Origin: Stictocephala bisonia | Taxonomy: Eukaryota; Arthropoda; Insecta; Hemiptera; Membracidae | Assembly (NCBI GenBank): GCA_035578905.1 | Contig: JAQJVL010000156.1 | Coordinates: forward strand, 248,001-312,000 | Reading direction: 5' to 3' | Length of the DNA: 64,000 nt | In this document: one piece after another, positions 10,709 to 20,500 of the stretch | Layout: each line of letters begins with the position of its first letter | Numbering within the stretch: the first letter of the stretch is position 1 | Notes under the pieces: model-generated | What the model saw: only the letters and a program-made list of their open reading frames with translations | The model's database searches: none | What the model was told of the DNA's origin: nothing | Translations under genes and position numbers: made by a program

Positions 10709-11370
10709 CAAAAAATCCAATCCATCCAGCCATTCAAGACCTGCCTCACTGATTTTATTTATGCTAGCTAATCCCTTCGTAAAACAGCGCAAGGGCCACT
10801 CTGAAACGATGTGATCCATTGTTTGCATAGACTCTCCACTATCACATTACTGATCTACTGGCAATCCCCATTTGTCTTTCCAGTAGTTACTTCTGCTCAC
10901 TCCAGTTCGGAACCGATTCAACAATGTCCACTCACTACGAGGGAGGTTCATCCCACCTACAGGTATTGACGGATCGTTAATAAGGAACTTATTTTGTCCA
11001 TCAAAACTGTTCCACGCTATCACCCAGCTAGTATTGGGCGAGAAATTTGTTCTGCTCAACTGGAAAGCAGTACGTAGAGGTGGGTTTCGAGATATAAGCG
11101 ACCGTTTTGACGTGGGAGATCCTGTGTAATGGGGAGGTGCGGAGCATTCAAGATCTTATTGAATTCTTTACCTAGTGCCTCCTGACGTCTTATTTCTGGA
11201 GGAGCTATATTGCATAGCACCGAGAGGCCAGGTAGTGGAGTTGCAATGACAGTATCACTAATAGCTAACATAGCTCTATCAAGTTGGGGGATGATTTGTT
11301 CGCACAGCAAATCATTATAGCAGTGCGTATCCACTGGGTAGTTCTAAATGAGCAACAAACCTGGTAGCTG
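10709..11370 (-). pseudogene. Second LINE remnant: pol C-terminus in broken frames
   Basis: Three minus-strand frames read in order. About 11334-11056 has NIAPPEIRRQEALGKEFNKI, with the APPEIRR motif common after the RT domain of many arthropod LINEs. About 11059-10847 has RSEWTLLNRFRTGVSRSNYW. About 10828-10709 has MQTMDHIVSEWPLRCF and ends GLEWLDGLDF. This order (R-x-R-T-G, then H-I-V-x-E-C-P-L, then E-W-L) is the usual end of such proteins; here the zinc-knuckle-like Cys before PLR is replaced by Trp. Frameshifts show it is a pseudogene. It abuts the other LINE at about 10707. Confidence 0.72.
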
Positions 11371-11880
11371 GACCGTCACAAATTTGTGATCTCCCAGCTA
11401 TGGCAGCTACCACACAAAATCTACGTTATTTAAAAGTTCCACAAATTTATTCTGTAATCTTTCAATTTCAATTAAAATAGTTTTTATTTGGCAATTTTTT
11501 AAATACCACAAAACAATCCAACTGTGTGTAATAGCAGTACCGTTTTACCTCAACAAAGTTTTTTAAAAATTTAAACACGATACATAATTTAAAACTAGAG
11601 AGGTTAACGTAGAAATAGGCGAAGACCATTTTTATGCTAATTTTATTTTCTAAGCCCAGTGACTATTATGCGGTTTTTGTTCAAACCCGGTTATCCATAA
11701 TTTCGAATCGTGTGGAAGAATAAAAGCTTAAATTAAAATGGATAAACTAGGATAAAGATTACAGTTGTAATGGGTAACAAAAATGCTAAGGTTATAATAG
11801 TCAAACTTAGGATTAATGACAGAAACATAGCTGATAAACATATTAAGAATTAAAATTATAGTAAACAAACTAGGATAACG
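11371..11880. other. Intergenic, no gene seen
   Basis: AT-rich. The right part (from about 11745) contains divergent GGATAA and TTACAGT phrases that look like decayed relatives of the adjacent 131-bp satellite. Confidence 0.4.
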
Positions 11881-12764
11881 GCTAAGATTACAATGAACAA
11901 TCTTAGCCGTTCATTGAAGATTGTACAATGAACAGTTACAAGGAAGGTTAGGGACATAATAACCTATAGATGATAAGGGTTAAGATTACAATGAACAATC
12001 TTAGCCGTTCATTGAAGATTGTACAATGAACAGTTACTAGGAAGGTTAGGGACATAATAACCTATAGATGATAACGACTAGAAACATGCTGGTTGAAATG
12101 AGGATAAGGGCTAAGATTACAATGAACAATCTTAGCCGTTCATTGAAGATTGTACAATGAACAGTTACTAGGAAGGTTAGGGACATAATAACCTATAGAT
12201 GATAACGACTAGAAACATGCTGGTTGAAATGAGGATAAGGGCTAAGATTACAATGAACAATCTTAGCCGTTCATTGAAGATTGTACAATGAACAGTTAAT
12301 AGGAAGGTTAGGGACATAATAACCTATAGATGATAACGACTAGAAACATGCTGGTTGAAATGAGGGTAAGGGCTAAGATTACAATGAACAATCTTAGCCG
12401 TTCATTGAAGATTGTACAATGAACAGTTAATAGGAAGGTTAGGGACATAATAACCTATAGATGATAACAACTAGAAACATGCTGGTTGAAATAAAGATAA
12501 GGGCTAAGATTACAATGAACAATCTTAGCCGTTCATTGAAGATTGTACAATGAACAGTTAATAGGAAGGTTAGGGACATAATAACCTATAGATGATAACA
12601 ACTAGAAACATGCTGGTTGAAATAAAGATAAGGGCTAAGATTACAATGAACAATCTTAGCCGTTCATTGAAGATTGTACAATGAACAGTTACAAGGAAGG
12701 TTAGGGACATAATAACCTATAGATGATAACGACTAGAAACATGCTGGTTGAAATAAAGATAAGG
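11881..12764. repeat. 131-bp tandem satellite, seven units
   Basis: Unit starts at 11881, 11980, 12110, 12241, 12372, 12503 and 12634, ending at 12764. The period is 131 (130 once); the first unit is 99 because a block of about 32 bases is missing. Units differ by only a few bases. Each holds two perfect hairpins, for example GGCTAAGATT 12240-12249 with AATCTTAGCC 12259-12268, and GTTCATTG 12269-12276 with CAATGAAC 12286-12293, both with 9-base loops. Confidence 0.95.
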
Positions 12765-13424
12765 GCTACAGTCAGATAAATACATTTAGAAGAAGGGATA
12801 AAGGTTAAGGTTATGATGGAAAAGCTGGGCTAATAAAGGCTAACATCACAATGTCCAAACTTTGGCTTAACTATTAAGGTTATAGTAACCAAAACCAAGA
12901 GTACATAATAGATTTGTTATATACTACGTTATAGATTAGGGCAAAGACTACGTTATAATGAACAAACTAGGACGAGGCTAAAGCTAAAATAAAGAAGTGT
13001 ATAACTATTGTAGGGCTACAGTTAAAATCGAAACTTTACTAAGATTAGTTTCACGAACGATGGAAAATAATCTCAACGACATTTCGAGTACGAAAAGAAT
13101 TATGCATTTTTTCAATGGAGCAGAAAATAAATAATTACGAGATAAAGTTTGGTTAATTTTTTTCGTTCATTAAAAGAAAAAAGATTCTTTACTATCTATC
13201 TTATCATCATTAAATACATAATAACCCAACTGAAACGATCACAATCGATCGTAGGCCTACTAGATATTAATCACTAGACATACGTGTTACTTAGGCGGGT
13301 TGGATCGTGCTAGGAAGACGAGATCATCAATTACTTGACGACTCAATGTGTGACAGTAACGGTAACGCCTGTTCCATACAGTGATTGTGAACTGTCACAG
13401 TTACTAGAGCGGTAACGAACCCGT
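12765..13424. other. Upstream region of gene B
   Basis: No coding sequence seen. From about 13290 the sequence becomes less AT-rich and contains several GTAACG/TGACAG phrases, as might be expected near a promoter. Confidence 0.4.
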
Positions 13425-13480
13425 TGGGCATACAGTGAGGGTGGCGGTCTGGAGTCTGGAGACTGCTGTAGTCGGCGGAG
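13425..13480 (+). promoter_or_regulatory. Candidate transcription start and 5' UTR exon of gene B
   Basis: An initiator-like CATACAGTG (A at about 13432) is followed by an AGAC at roughly +29, near the usual downstream-element position, and by the donor GGAG|GTATGT at 13481. The GC-rich 49-base exon has no ATG. It would splice to the acceptor at 17429, 14 bases before the first gene B ATG. This is inferred from signals only; a similar ATACAGTG occurs at about 13377. Confidence 0.4.
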
Positions 13481-13646
13481 GTATGTTAACTAAACAACAA
13501 TCACTACAATACATTTAGATTAAGTAACATGTATCCATTATAACATGCTCTAGTACGGATATTACATGTTGTGTGACAATAACTGCTTAACATAGAGATT
13601 TGTCCATGTATTAGCCTGCCAGCAATACATCACTGCCTCTCCTTAA

Positions 13647-14097
13647 GGTGGTGTAATCGGTTTTCGGTGAGTTGATTATTTTCCAATTTTATAATCAAAA
13701 TTAGCTAATGTACCTTCCTTTGAGACAGGAAAAATACAATAAAAATTTTTTTACCCATCAAATTAGAAGTTGTGGCCTTATGAAGTGGTGAATTTAGCTG
13801 ATTTTAAATCAAGCATAAGACAAAACCGTTCAAAGTACAAGTTTAATTTTTTATAACTACGTTTTTTACACATGGCCAATGGATTAAGATGTTTTTCATT
13901 TTTTTTAAATGTAAAGAGGTATTTTTTTACCTTTAAAACTATAAATATTTAAATGAAGAACATGTTAATTCCTTCAGTTATGTGCAATATTCTAATGCAG
14001 TAGTAAAACATTTTTTTTATTTTCCATGTCTGGAATGTTCACTAACTAATTTTGATTATAAAATTGGAAAATTATCAACTCAACCGATTGCACCACC
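13647..14097. mobile_element. 451-bp MITE with TTAA target duplication
   Basis: Terminal inverted repeats of about 60 bases begin GGTGGTGTAATCGG and end CCGATTGCACCACC. Flanking TTAA occurs at 13643-13646 and 14098-14101. TTAA insertion fits piggyBac- or Kolobok-type transposases. The inside is AT-rich with no ORF. It sits in gene B intron 1. Confidence 0.85.
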
Positions 14098-14439
14098 TTA
14101 ATTACTTATTTTTTCGGGAAAAGAGGAGTTAAACATTTAAAATTTCAAATACTAAAAATAATTATAAATCTGACGCTACCAACAAATATTTAAATCTGCT
14201 TAGGCGTTAACCTAAACATCTCTTGCAAATATGTAAGATTGTAATAATATCGATGATAGTTTTATTTTAGAAAAAAGAGAATAGGTTAACCTTTTTACTA
14301 ATTTGCTATTTTACAGTAAATTTATTGGTCAAAATTATTCCGATTTTTATTAGTAACAGCTTTTGTAGTGAATAATCAATTTTCATAAAACTAAGAAAGT
14401 TACTTTCAATTTGATGACAATAATAATTTAGTTTGATTA

Positions 14440-14995
14440 TCTTTACATTTTTGCTTATTTTCTCCCTTATGCGACAGCTCAGAGAAAGTGTTGTTATCGT
14501 AAAAAAATGGTTTACAAGATGGTCTAAAAATCCAATTTAGGGTCCCTGAACCCAAAAAAGTGGGTTTTTTCGAAAAAAAGGTTTGATGTCTGTCCGTATG
14601 TGTGTCTGTGTGTATGTGCAGTTCAGTGGAGACTAAACGGACTCGTAGGTCAATTTTTTTGAAATTTGGTATATAGGTTTATTAGCAAATATATCCAGAC
14701 TATTTTTTTCACATTTTTTAAAGTTTCGTTTTTTTATGGGCAAAAACATACAGGAATGAAATTTTCTAAAAAGCGGCTCTAACGATTTTGATTACATTTT
14801 AAAGAAATATGTGAATTACACTTTAAAATATTTTAGTAAAAACCTCATGTCTCTAGCTTGACTATATTTTGAGTTATGGCAAAAAAACATATTTAGGAAT
14901 CAAACTGGTAATTTTCAAAGTTTTGATTTTTTGTGTTTAATATGGGGGAAAGTTTGTGCCAATTCTTTGGAACCATTTATTTTTTATTATTATGC
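14440..14995 (+). repeat. Dispersed repeat R1, copy 2, longer on the left
   Basis: From 14580 it matches 1-455. The left part (CTCCCTTATGCG, GGTCCCTGAACCC, TTCGAAAAAAAGG) matches, inverted, the sequence at 32565-32700. So this is the most complete copy in the window and defines the order of blocks. No ORF seen. Confidence 0.8.
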
Positions 14996-16094
14996 GTTTA
15001 CTACTTAACAATATCAGTAAATATACTTTTAGGCCTACTATTTAGTATTATTGTTTGACATTTAGTACAAAAAACATTGAGACCTCAAGATACCATCATT
15101 TGAGATGGGGATTGGACGTATTGAATAACATCGTCTATTAGGCGTCCACAACTTAGTGAGAAAGACATAAGTAAGTTATTTCTTATGTTCACAGGGAAGA
15201 TGTTAATGACCGTTAATGTAACTACGTTTAAGATTTTCAAGTGTATTTGTTGTGACATTTTCAGCTTGTAGTCTAATCAAGGCTCTTCGAATATTCCGAC
15301 AGGATCTCTCAAACTAAAAGTTCTCCTCTATAACGGTGCGATATGCACGTCATGCATGACAGTGATCTTATGACGGCCACTCATTATTTAAAATATTTTG
15401 AGAATGCCCAATCAATTTAGTATGATTAAATAACATATATTACACATGATCCCAACGTTATTTATTATTGGAATTAATCGATTTTGCTGTCCGACTAACG
15501 AGAATAGCTAAAACTAACTATACAAAAACTAAGAAAAAAATACAAAATTAAATCTTAGATATTTTTCGTTAATTAACTACCATAACTTAGCTTAACCTAA
15601 CCAAAACTAACATAACATAATCTAAACGAACCTAAAATAACCTAACCAAAGTAGTGAACAAACGGAAAATAACCTAAATCTTAATTAACAAATGACTGTT
15701 TACCACATTTAGAAATAAGTATTATCAAATTACTATTTATGCAGATAAACCACCAAAATTGCAACTATTTTGTATGTAGAATACTGGAGTAAAGTCGGTG
15801 GTTATTTAGTAAGGGGAGATGAAAACATAAGTAGGCATTAAGTATAATCTGTTACGATATTTCATTTTGTATATTAAAAATGTGCCAATTATGACTTCCA
15901 TAAAACCCAGTTTCCCAACATTACTTGGATGACCAGATAGCTATTTTGTCATTTAACTTTTTCTTATTTTTTATTATGTTTTTCTGCTAATTTTCATTGA
16001 ATCAGAATCAAGATATAATAATAACTTACTAGCGATACAAGTTTCATACACATATGTTTAAACGAGAAATCGTATTGACAAATTTAGTGTTGGA
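14996..16094. other. Gene B intron 1, no gene seen
   Basis: AT-rich. A cluster of CTAACC-like phrases at 15592-15660 is irregular, not a true tandem array. Confidence 0.45.
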
Positions 16095-16200
16095 TCCGTT
16101 ATTGGAGATAGTGAATTGGTCGTACCGTGGTTGTTAAATCCAGCTTGATAAGCTAAAGGTCCTCAGTTCAATTACAATCAGAATCATAAAAAAAATTGAG
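16095..16200 (+). mobile_element. Degenerate tRNA-derived SINE (related to 23600-23720)
   Basis: AATTGGTCGTACCG at 16113, then AAAGGTCCTCAGTTCAATTA with a box-B-like core (box B consensus GGTTCRANNCC), then CAATCAGAATCAT. The order matches the minus-strand copy at 23.6 kb. Box B is damaged, so the assignment depends on that partner. Confidence 0.5.
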
Positions 16201-16310
16201 AAGAATCAGCTTCACACACTTTGGAATCCTTACTCGCCTACATCTTGACGATCGTTACCTTAAGAATAAATAAAAAACAAACCATCAAATTTTTCAAGTA
16301 GACAAAATCT

Positions 16311-16465
16311 AGTTGGACCGGTCGTAGCTAAGGGGCGAAGGTGGTGGCATGCCACGCAACCGGTCCAAATTCGAATCTCTATATTACTATAATAGTTTTA
16401 CTCCGCTGCTGCCGTGGATCGGAAGTCGCGATAAGCCGGTGGTCCCCAGGTTAAGTGATAGAGAG
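16311..16465 (+). mobile_element. tRNA-related SINE fragment interrupted by a hAT element
   Basis: GGTCGTAGCTAAGGGGCG resembles a tRNA box A and GGTCCAAATTCGAATCTC a box B, spaced about as in tRNA-derived SINE heads. The sequence breaks at 16466 where the hAT element with 8-bp TSD begins, and it probably continues after 17258 (GGATTTGCCAGTGAAATAAG). Confidence 0.5.
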
Positions 16466-17250
16466 TAAGGATGTGCCAAATAAGCTTAAGCAGCAGCATA
16501 TTAAAGTAAGCGCTCAGCTACTAAACAGTTGAGTGAGAATATCTGCTTTTCGGCAGCAGCTATCCCCGCCAACAGTTACAAAAGATAGGTTGGTCATCAG
16601 CAGTAAACAGTAAGTGCTTTTCTACTCGTATATTAGTTGCTGTCTGCAGCTCTCTTGCACTGTTGCGATGAGGCATATGTGAACTATGGATGTGCTAAAT
16701 ACACTAAAGCAGCTTAGAAGCAGCAGTTTATTGAAGTAAGCGCTCAGCTACTAAACAGTTGAGTGAGAATATCTGCTTTTCGGCAGCAGCTATCTCCGTC
16801 AACAGTTACAGAAATCAGGTAGCCATAGGCCAAGAGCAGTAAACAGTAAGAGCTTTTCTACATTATTTGCTGTTTGCGCTCTCTTGCACTTTTGCGATGT
16901 AATGTAATTATGCACGGTATACTTTGAATAACATTTTCTATTAATAGAAAAGTATACACTTTTCCAAATGAAATTGTATTAAACCATCTCCAAGAAATTG
17001 TACATCTTTGTCTTCGTAGATTTGCTGTAACTGTTTGGTATGTATGTGTAACTATTCTATTCGATCTTATAATTTATTGAAAAGCAAGTTTAGAGCTGAC
17101 TAAGCAATTTTCAGTCAACAACGGTATACAGAAACAACGTGCCAATATGTGTGCTGTAGCTGAGCTAAACTGCTTTTAATAAGCAGCTTAGTGAAGCCAA
17201 CTGCTTTCAGCTAAGCTGCTTCTTTCAAACAGCAGTTTGGCACATCTCTA
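16466..17250. mobile_element. 785-bp non-autonomous hAT element, 8-bp TSD
   Basis: Perfect 8-bp TSD ATAGAGAG (16458-16465 and 17251-17258). Ends TAAGGATGTGCCAAA and TTTGGCACATCTCTA are inverted, matching the GATGTGCCAAA type of hAT ends. Its left part is tandemly duplicated: 16466-16680 and 16689-16900 share AAGCGCTCAGCTACTAAACA and TCTGCTTTTCGGCAGCAGCT. Many subterminal CAGC/GCTG motifs could be transposase-binding sites. No transposase ORF. Confidence 0.9.
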
Positions 17251-17442
17251 ATAGAGAGGGATTTGCCAGTGAAATAAGACTTTCTTTAATTTTTTTCAAA
17301 ATTGAGCAGTAAAACACTAATCGATGTTGTAAGGACTTTCTCTAATGACAAAAAAACTTGTTAAAGTACAACTAGAATAAACTTGATTCACAGAATGAAC
17401 ACGTAAATAACTTATATCTTTTGTATTAGGTTCACGGTATTT

Positions 17443-17545
17443 ATGCTGTACCACAAGGGAATGACGTCATCAAGTTACTTGCTGATAGTGATGCTGATAT
17501 CAAGTCCGTCCCAGGGACTGGAGCCTCGGCTCTTCCCTCACCAAG
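17443..17545 (+). CDS. Gene B coding exon 1 (signal peptide)
   Basis: The exon itself starts at 17430 after TTTTGTATTAG and ends CACCAAG|GTAAGA. It encodes 34 residues plus one base. Both candidate starts (17443, 17461) are in frame; the second has better context. A hAT element begins only 18 bases after the exon end, leaving the donor intact. Confidence 0.82.
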
Positions 17546-20500
17546 GTAAGATGATGTCTGGACTAGAGAAGTGATGGCAATGATATATCGATGAATGAAA
17601 AATATCGATAAAAATGTTTCGATTTATCGATATATTATTATCGAAATTATTCTTTCGATAATATTGACCATACTGATATTTTGGTCCGATATATCATATC
17701 ACTAAATATTGACGTTATTATCTCTCCAATAAATCATCACGATTCGAAAAATTCCCTCTTACGCGTACAAAACATGCATTGAAATTACAAAGTAACTTTA
17801 TTTAGTTTTTTTACGTGAGGTCAACGCACTAAAATGTAGTTTATTGTAGAGCAGTGGGTGGAACGAGTAAATAAAGTTGTGCGTGAGTTGGCAACACTGA
17901 CTCTAAGATTAATTTGTTTAATTGTTTGTGTTTATAAATGGGATTTTTAAATATGAATTACAAAAATAACAATGTTTTTACATTATTATTTTATAATTAA
18001 CATAATGATTGAAGGTATAATTAATCATATTTTGAATTTTTTATTCAACTCCACAGACCCCAACTTGTTATTACATTATTATCTTATAATTAACATAATA
18101 ATTAAAGGTATAGTTAATTTTATTTTGATTTTTTTTCATTTAACCCCACAGGCCACAACTTGTTCGTGTAGATAAACGTGTTTAATTTTTACATTCAGTA
18201 AGCTATTCTAAATAGTGACAGTAAAACATGAGTGTATTTTTGGTTATGCCCTAAGAGTTGGTGCATAATTTTATACAGATAAATCGTTTACAGTTCGATA
18301 TATCAGATACCCGATATATCGACATTTTTATTTCGATGTTATCGGATATTTAGTTTGTGATGTATCGATAATTCGATATATCGATATGTTGACAATGTTT
18401 GCCATCCCTAGTCTGGACTACATTGATTCACTTACCGGAGAATGTACATGATATCTACGTCAGAACACTTTTAACGTTTTGTAGTACTATTCTCTTAACG
18501 TACAATTGCACAAATGAATGAAAATACATCAAATGTTAAAGCAGCGTAAAATTTTTTTACTGATGTCTATAAACATGCGCATGCAATAAGTTTCTCCACC
18601 ATCCTACAAAAGGATCATTGCAATTAATTTTTAAGAACCGAATTTGAAGTAACTATGCAACAAATATCCTGTATTAAGTTTGGTCGTGATAATCCAAGTG
18701 ATAATAACGTTCGTAGATTGTATCCAAATTCCGGCTGCCTCCGCAAGAGTACGGGGACGACCAAAGAGACCGTTAAGCGAGTAGAATCTTTCTCGCGTAG
18801 CCCAAAGAAATCAGTTCGGAGGACTAGTTCTGGCATTAGGAAGAAGGCGACTTCATCTGGCATCATATTACAATGGTGAATGTCACTGTAATTTACCGAT
18901 GTAATGGCAGACAAGTGCCCACTGACAAAGCTTGTTTCGCATGGCCTCAACGTTCACCCGATCTTATGACAAGTGTTTTCAACTTCTGGAGCTTCACAAC
19001 GGATTGTTGAAGCTCAATCCTCAACTCAAAAACAGACACTTGAGGATTGAAGGCTGTTGCAAAAATCACTCCGAACTAATTGTTTCGGTTTGGGAAAACT
19101 GACTTATCGACTTGATGTGTTTCGCGAGACAAATGATACTTAAACATTTGTAAACTGTGCACAAACCAAACTGTTTGAATTGCTCTTTCATTTGATGTTT
19201 TATTATAGTTGTAATCTTGTTGTGAAATATATTACAAAATGGAAAAATTTCTATATTCTTTTGTAAACATCCTGTTTTTTATGCAAGCTCAAGAGTAAGG
19301 GAAGAACATCGGAATTTGGTAAGAAAAATGTAGAATCGTTACAGTTAATTAAGAAGAGGACTCTTGAACAGAGATGAGTGTGGAAATGCAAGATAATTAT
19401 TTTGCATGAATAATGCGGGAAAGATTTTACAATATTGCCTTCATATTTTAAAATGGTAATGTTTTGTGAAAAGAAACATACCAAGCCTAGACTAGGATAT
19501 GAATACCTATAAATCAAGAGAAAGGAATTTTCTAGAACAGTCCATCGAAGTCATTGTAGCTGACAAACTGCATTCAAACTGACACAATTTTGCCAAGCAA
19601 ACCCTGCAAGTAACAATCACAAAACGTTGGCATAATCTCAAACATTTAGACTTTTACAGAGTATTTGTAGACCTTAGCACAGAGAAGAACGAAACATAGG
19701 TCACATCCAACACTGTGCTAAATGTGTGCCTAGTAGTTATTTCTCAATTTTTTCCATCCGATGGTAGGTCCAGAACCCTGTCAGTTCCTCCCTAATTCCC
19801 TTAAAACAGTCAAAACTATCCAGGATAAACGTAGTAATTATTACTTTAAATGTATAAATATGTACATTAGTTTTAATTTATCATTAAACTAAGGCGTTCG
19901 CTGTGGCCATAAGAAAGCAACCTCTTGGGCTTAAGAACTGTATGGTGGCGATGTGAATGACTGTGTGTGTGGATGAGCCCGCATGAAGTCGCAGTTGTTT
20001 AGTACCGTCTCTTATCCATCCTGTTCGTACAATAGACATTCTGTCCGACTTCCACGAGAACTGGAAGGCTGCCGGGAAATTCCTCGGACTGGACACTTCT
20101 CAAGGGGTGGCCACCCTAGTGAGTTCCTCCTTCAGCAACCCCCCTGTGGCCGGCGACAAGCAGGACACTACTCCTTCTACTTCCACGTCGCTGTTCCATG
20201 GGTTCTTCCGGCTTCTGGGCTTTGACACGGACAAGCTCAACGCCATCGCTGTCAATGCCGTAGTCTTCATTGCAAAGATGGTAAGTTAAAAAGAAAAATT
20301 GATCTTAGATCAAACTACGATAATTTTAAAATGAATTAATAATTTAGCAAATCAAAACTTTATTGCAGTAACATTAAATTTAAAAAAATAAATTTTATGT
20401 TTAATTATGCAGACAAACCTCATTAAAACCTCATTCAGACCTGCAACCACTCTTCTAATATGTATTCAGATCACAATATCAATGCGCCAAAGTTCTAATT

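Noticed and set aside
11881..12764. CRISPR array
   Set aside because: Units are contiguous 131-bp satellites without unique spacers, in a eukaryotic context.
15592..15660. Telomere-like AACCTAACC phrases
   Set aside because: Irregular spacing and sequence; not a tandem TTAGG array.
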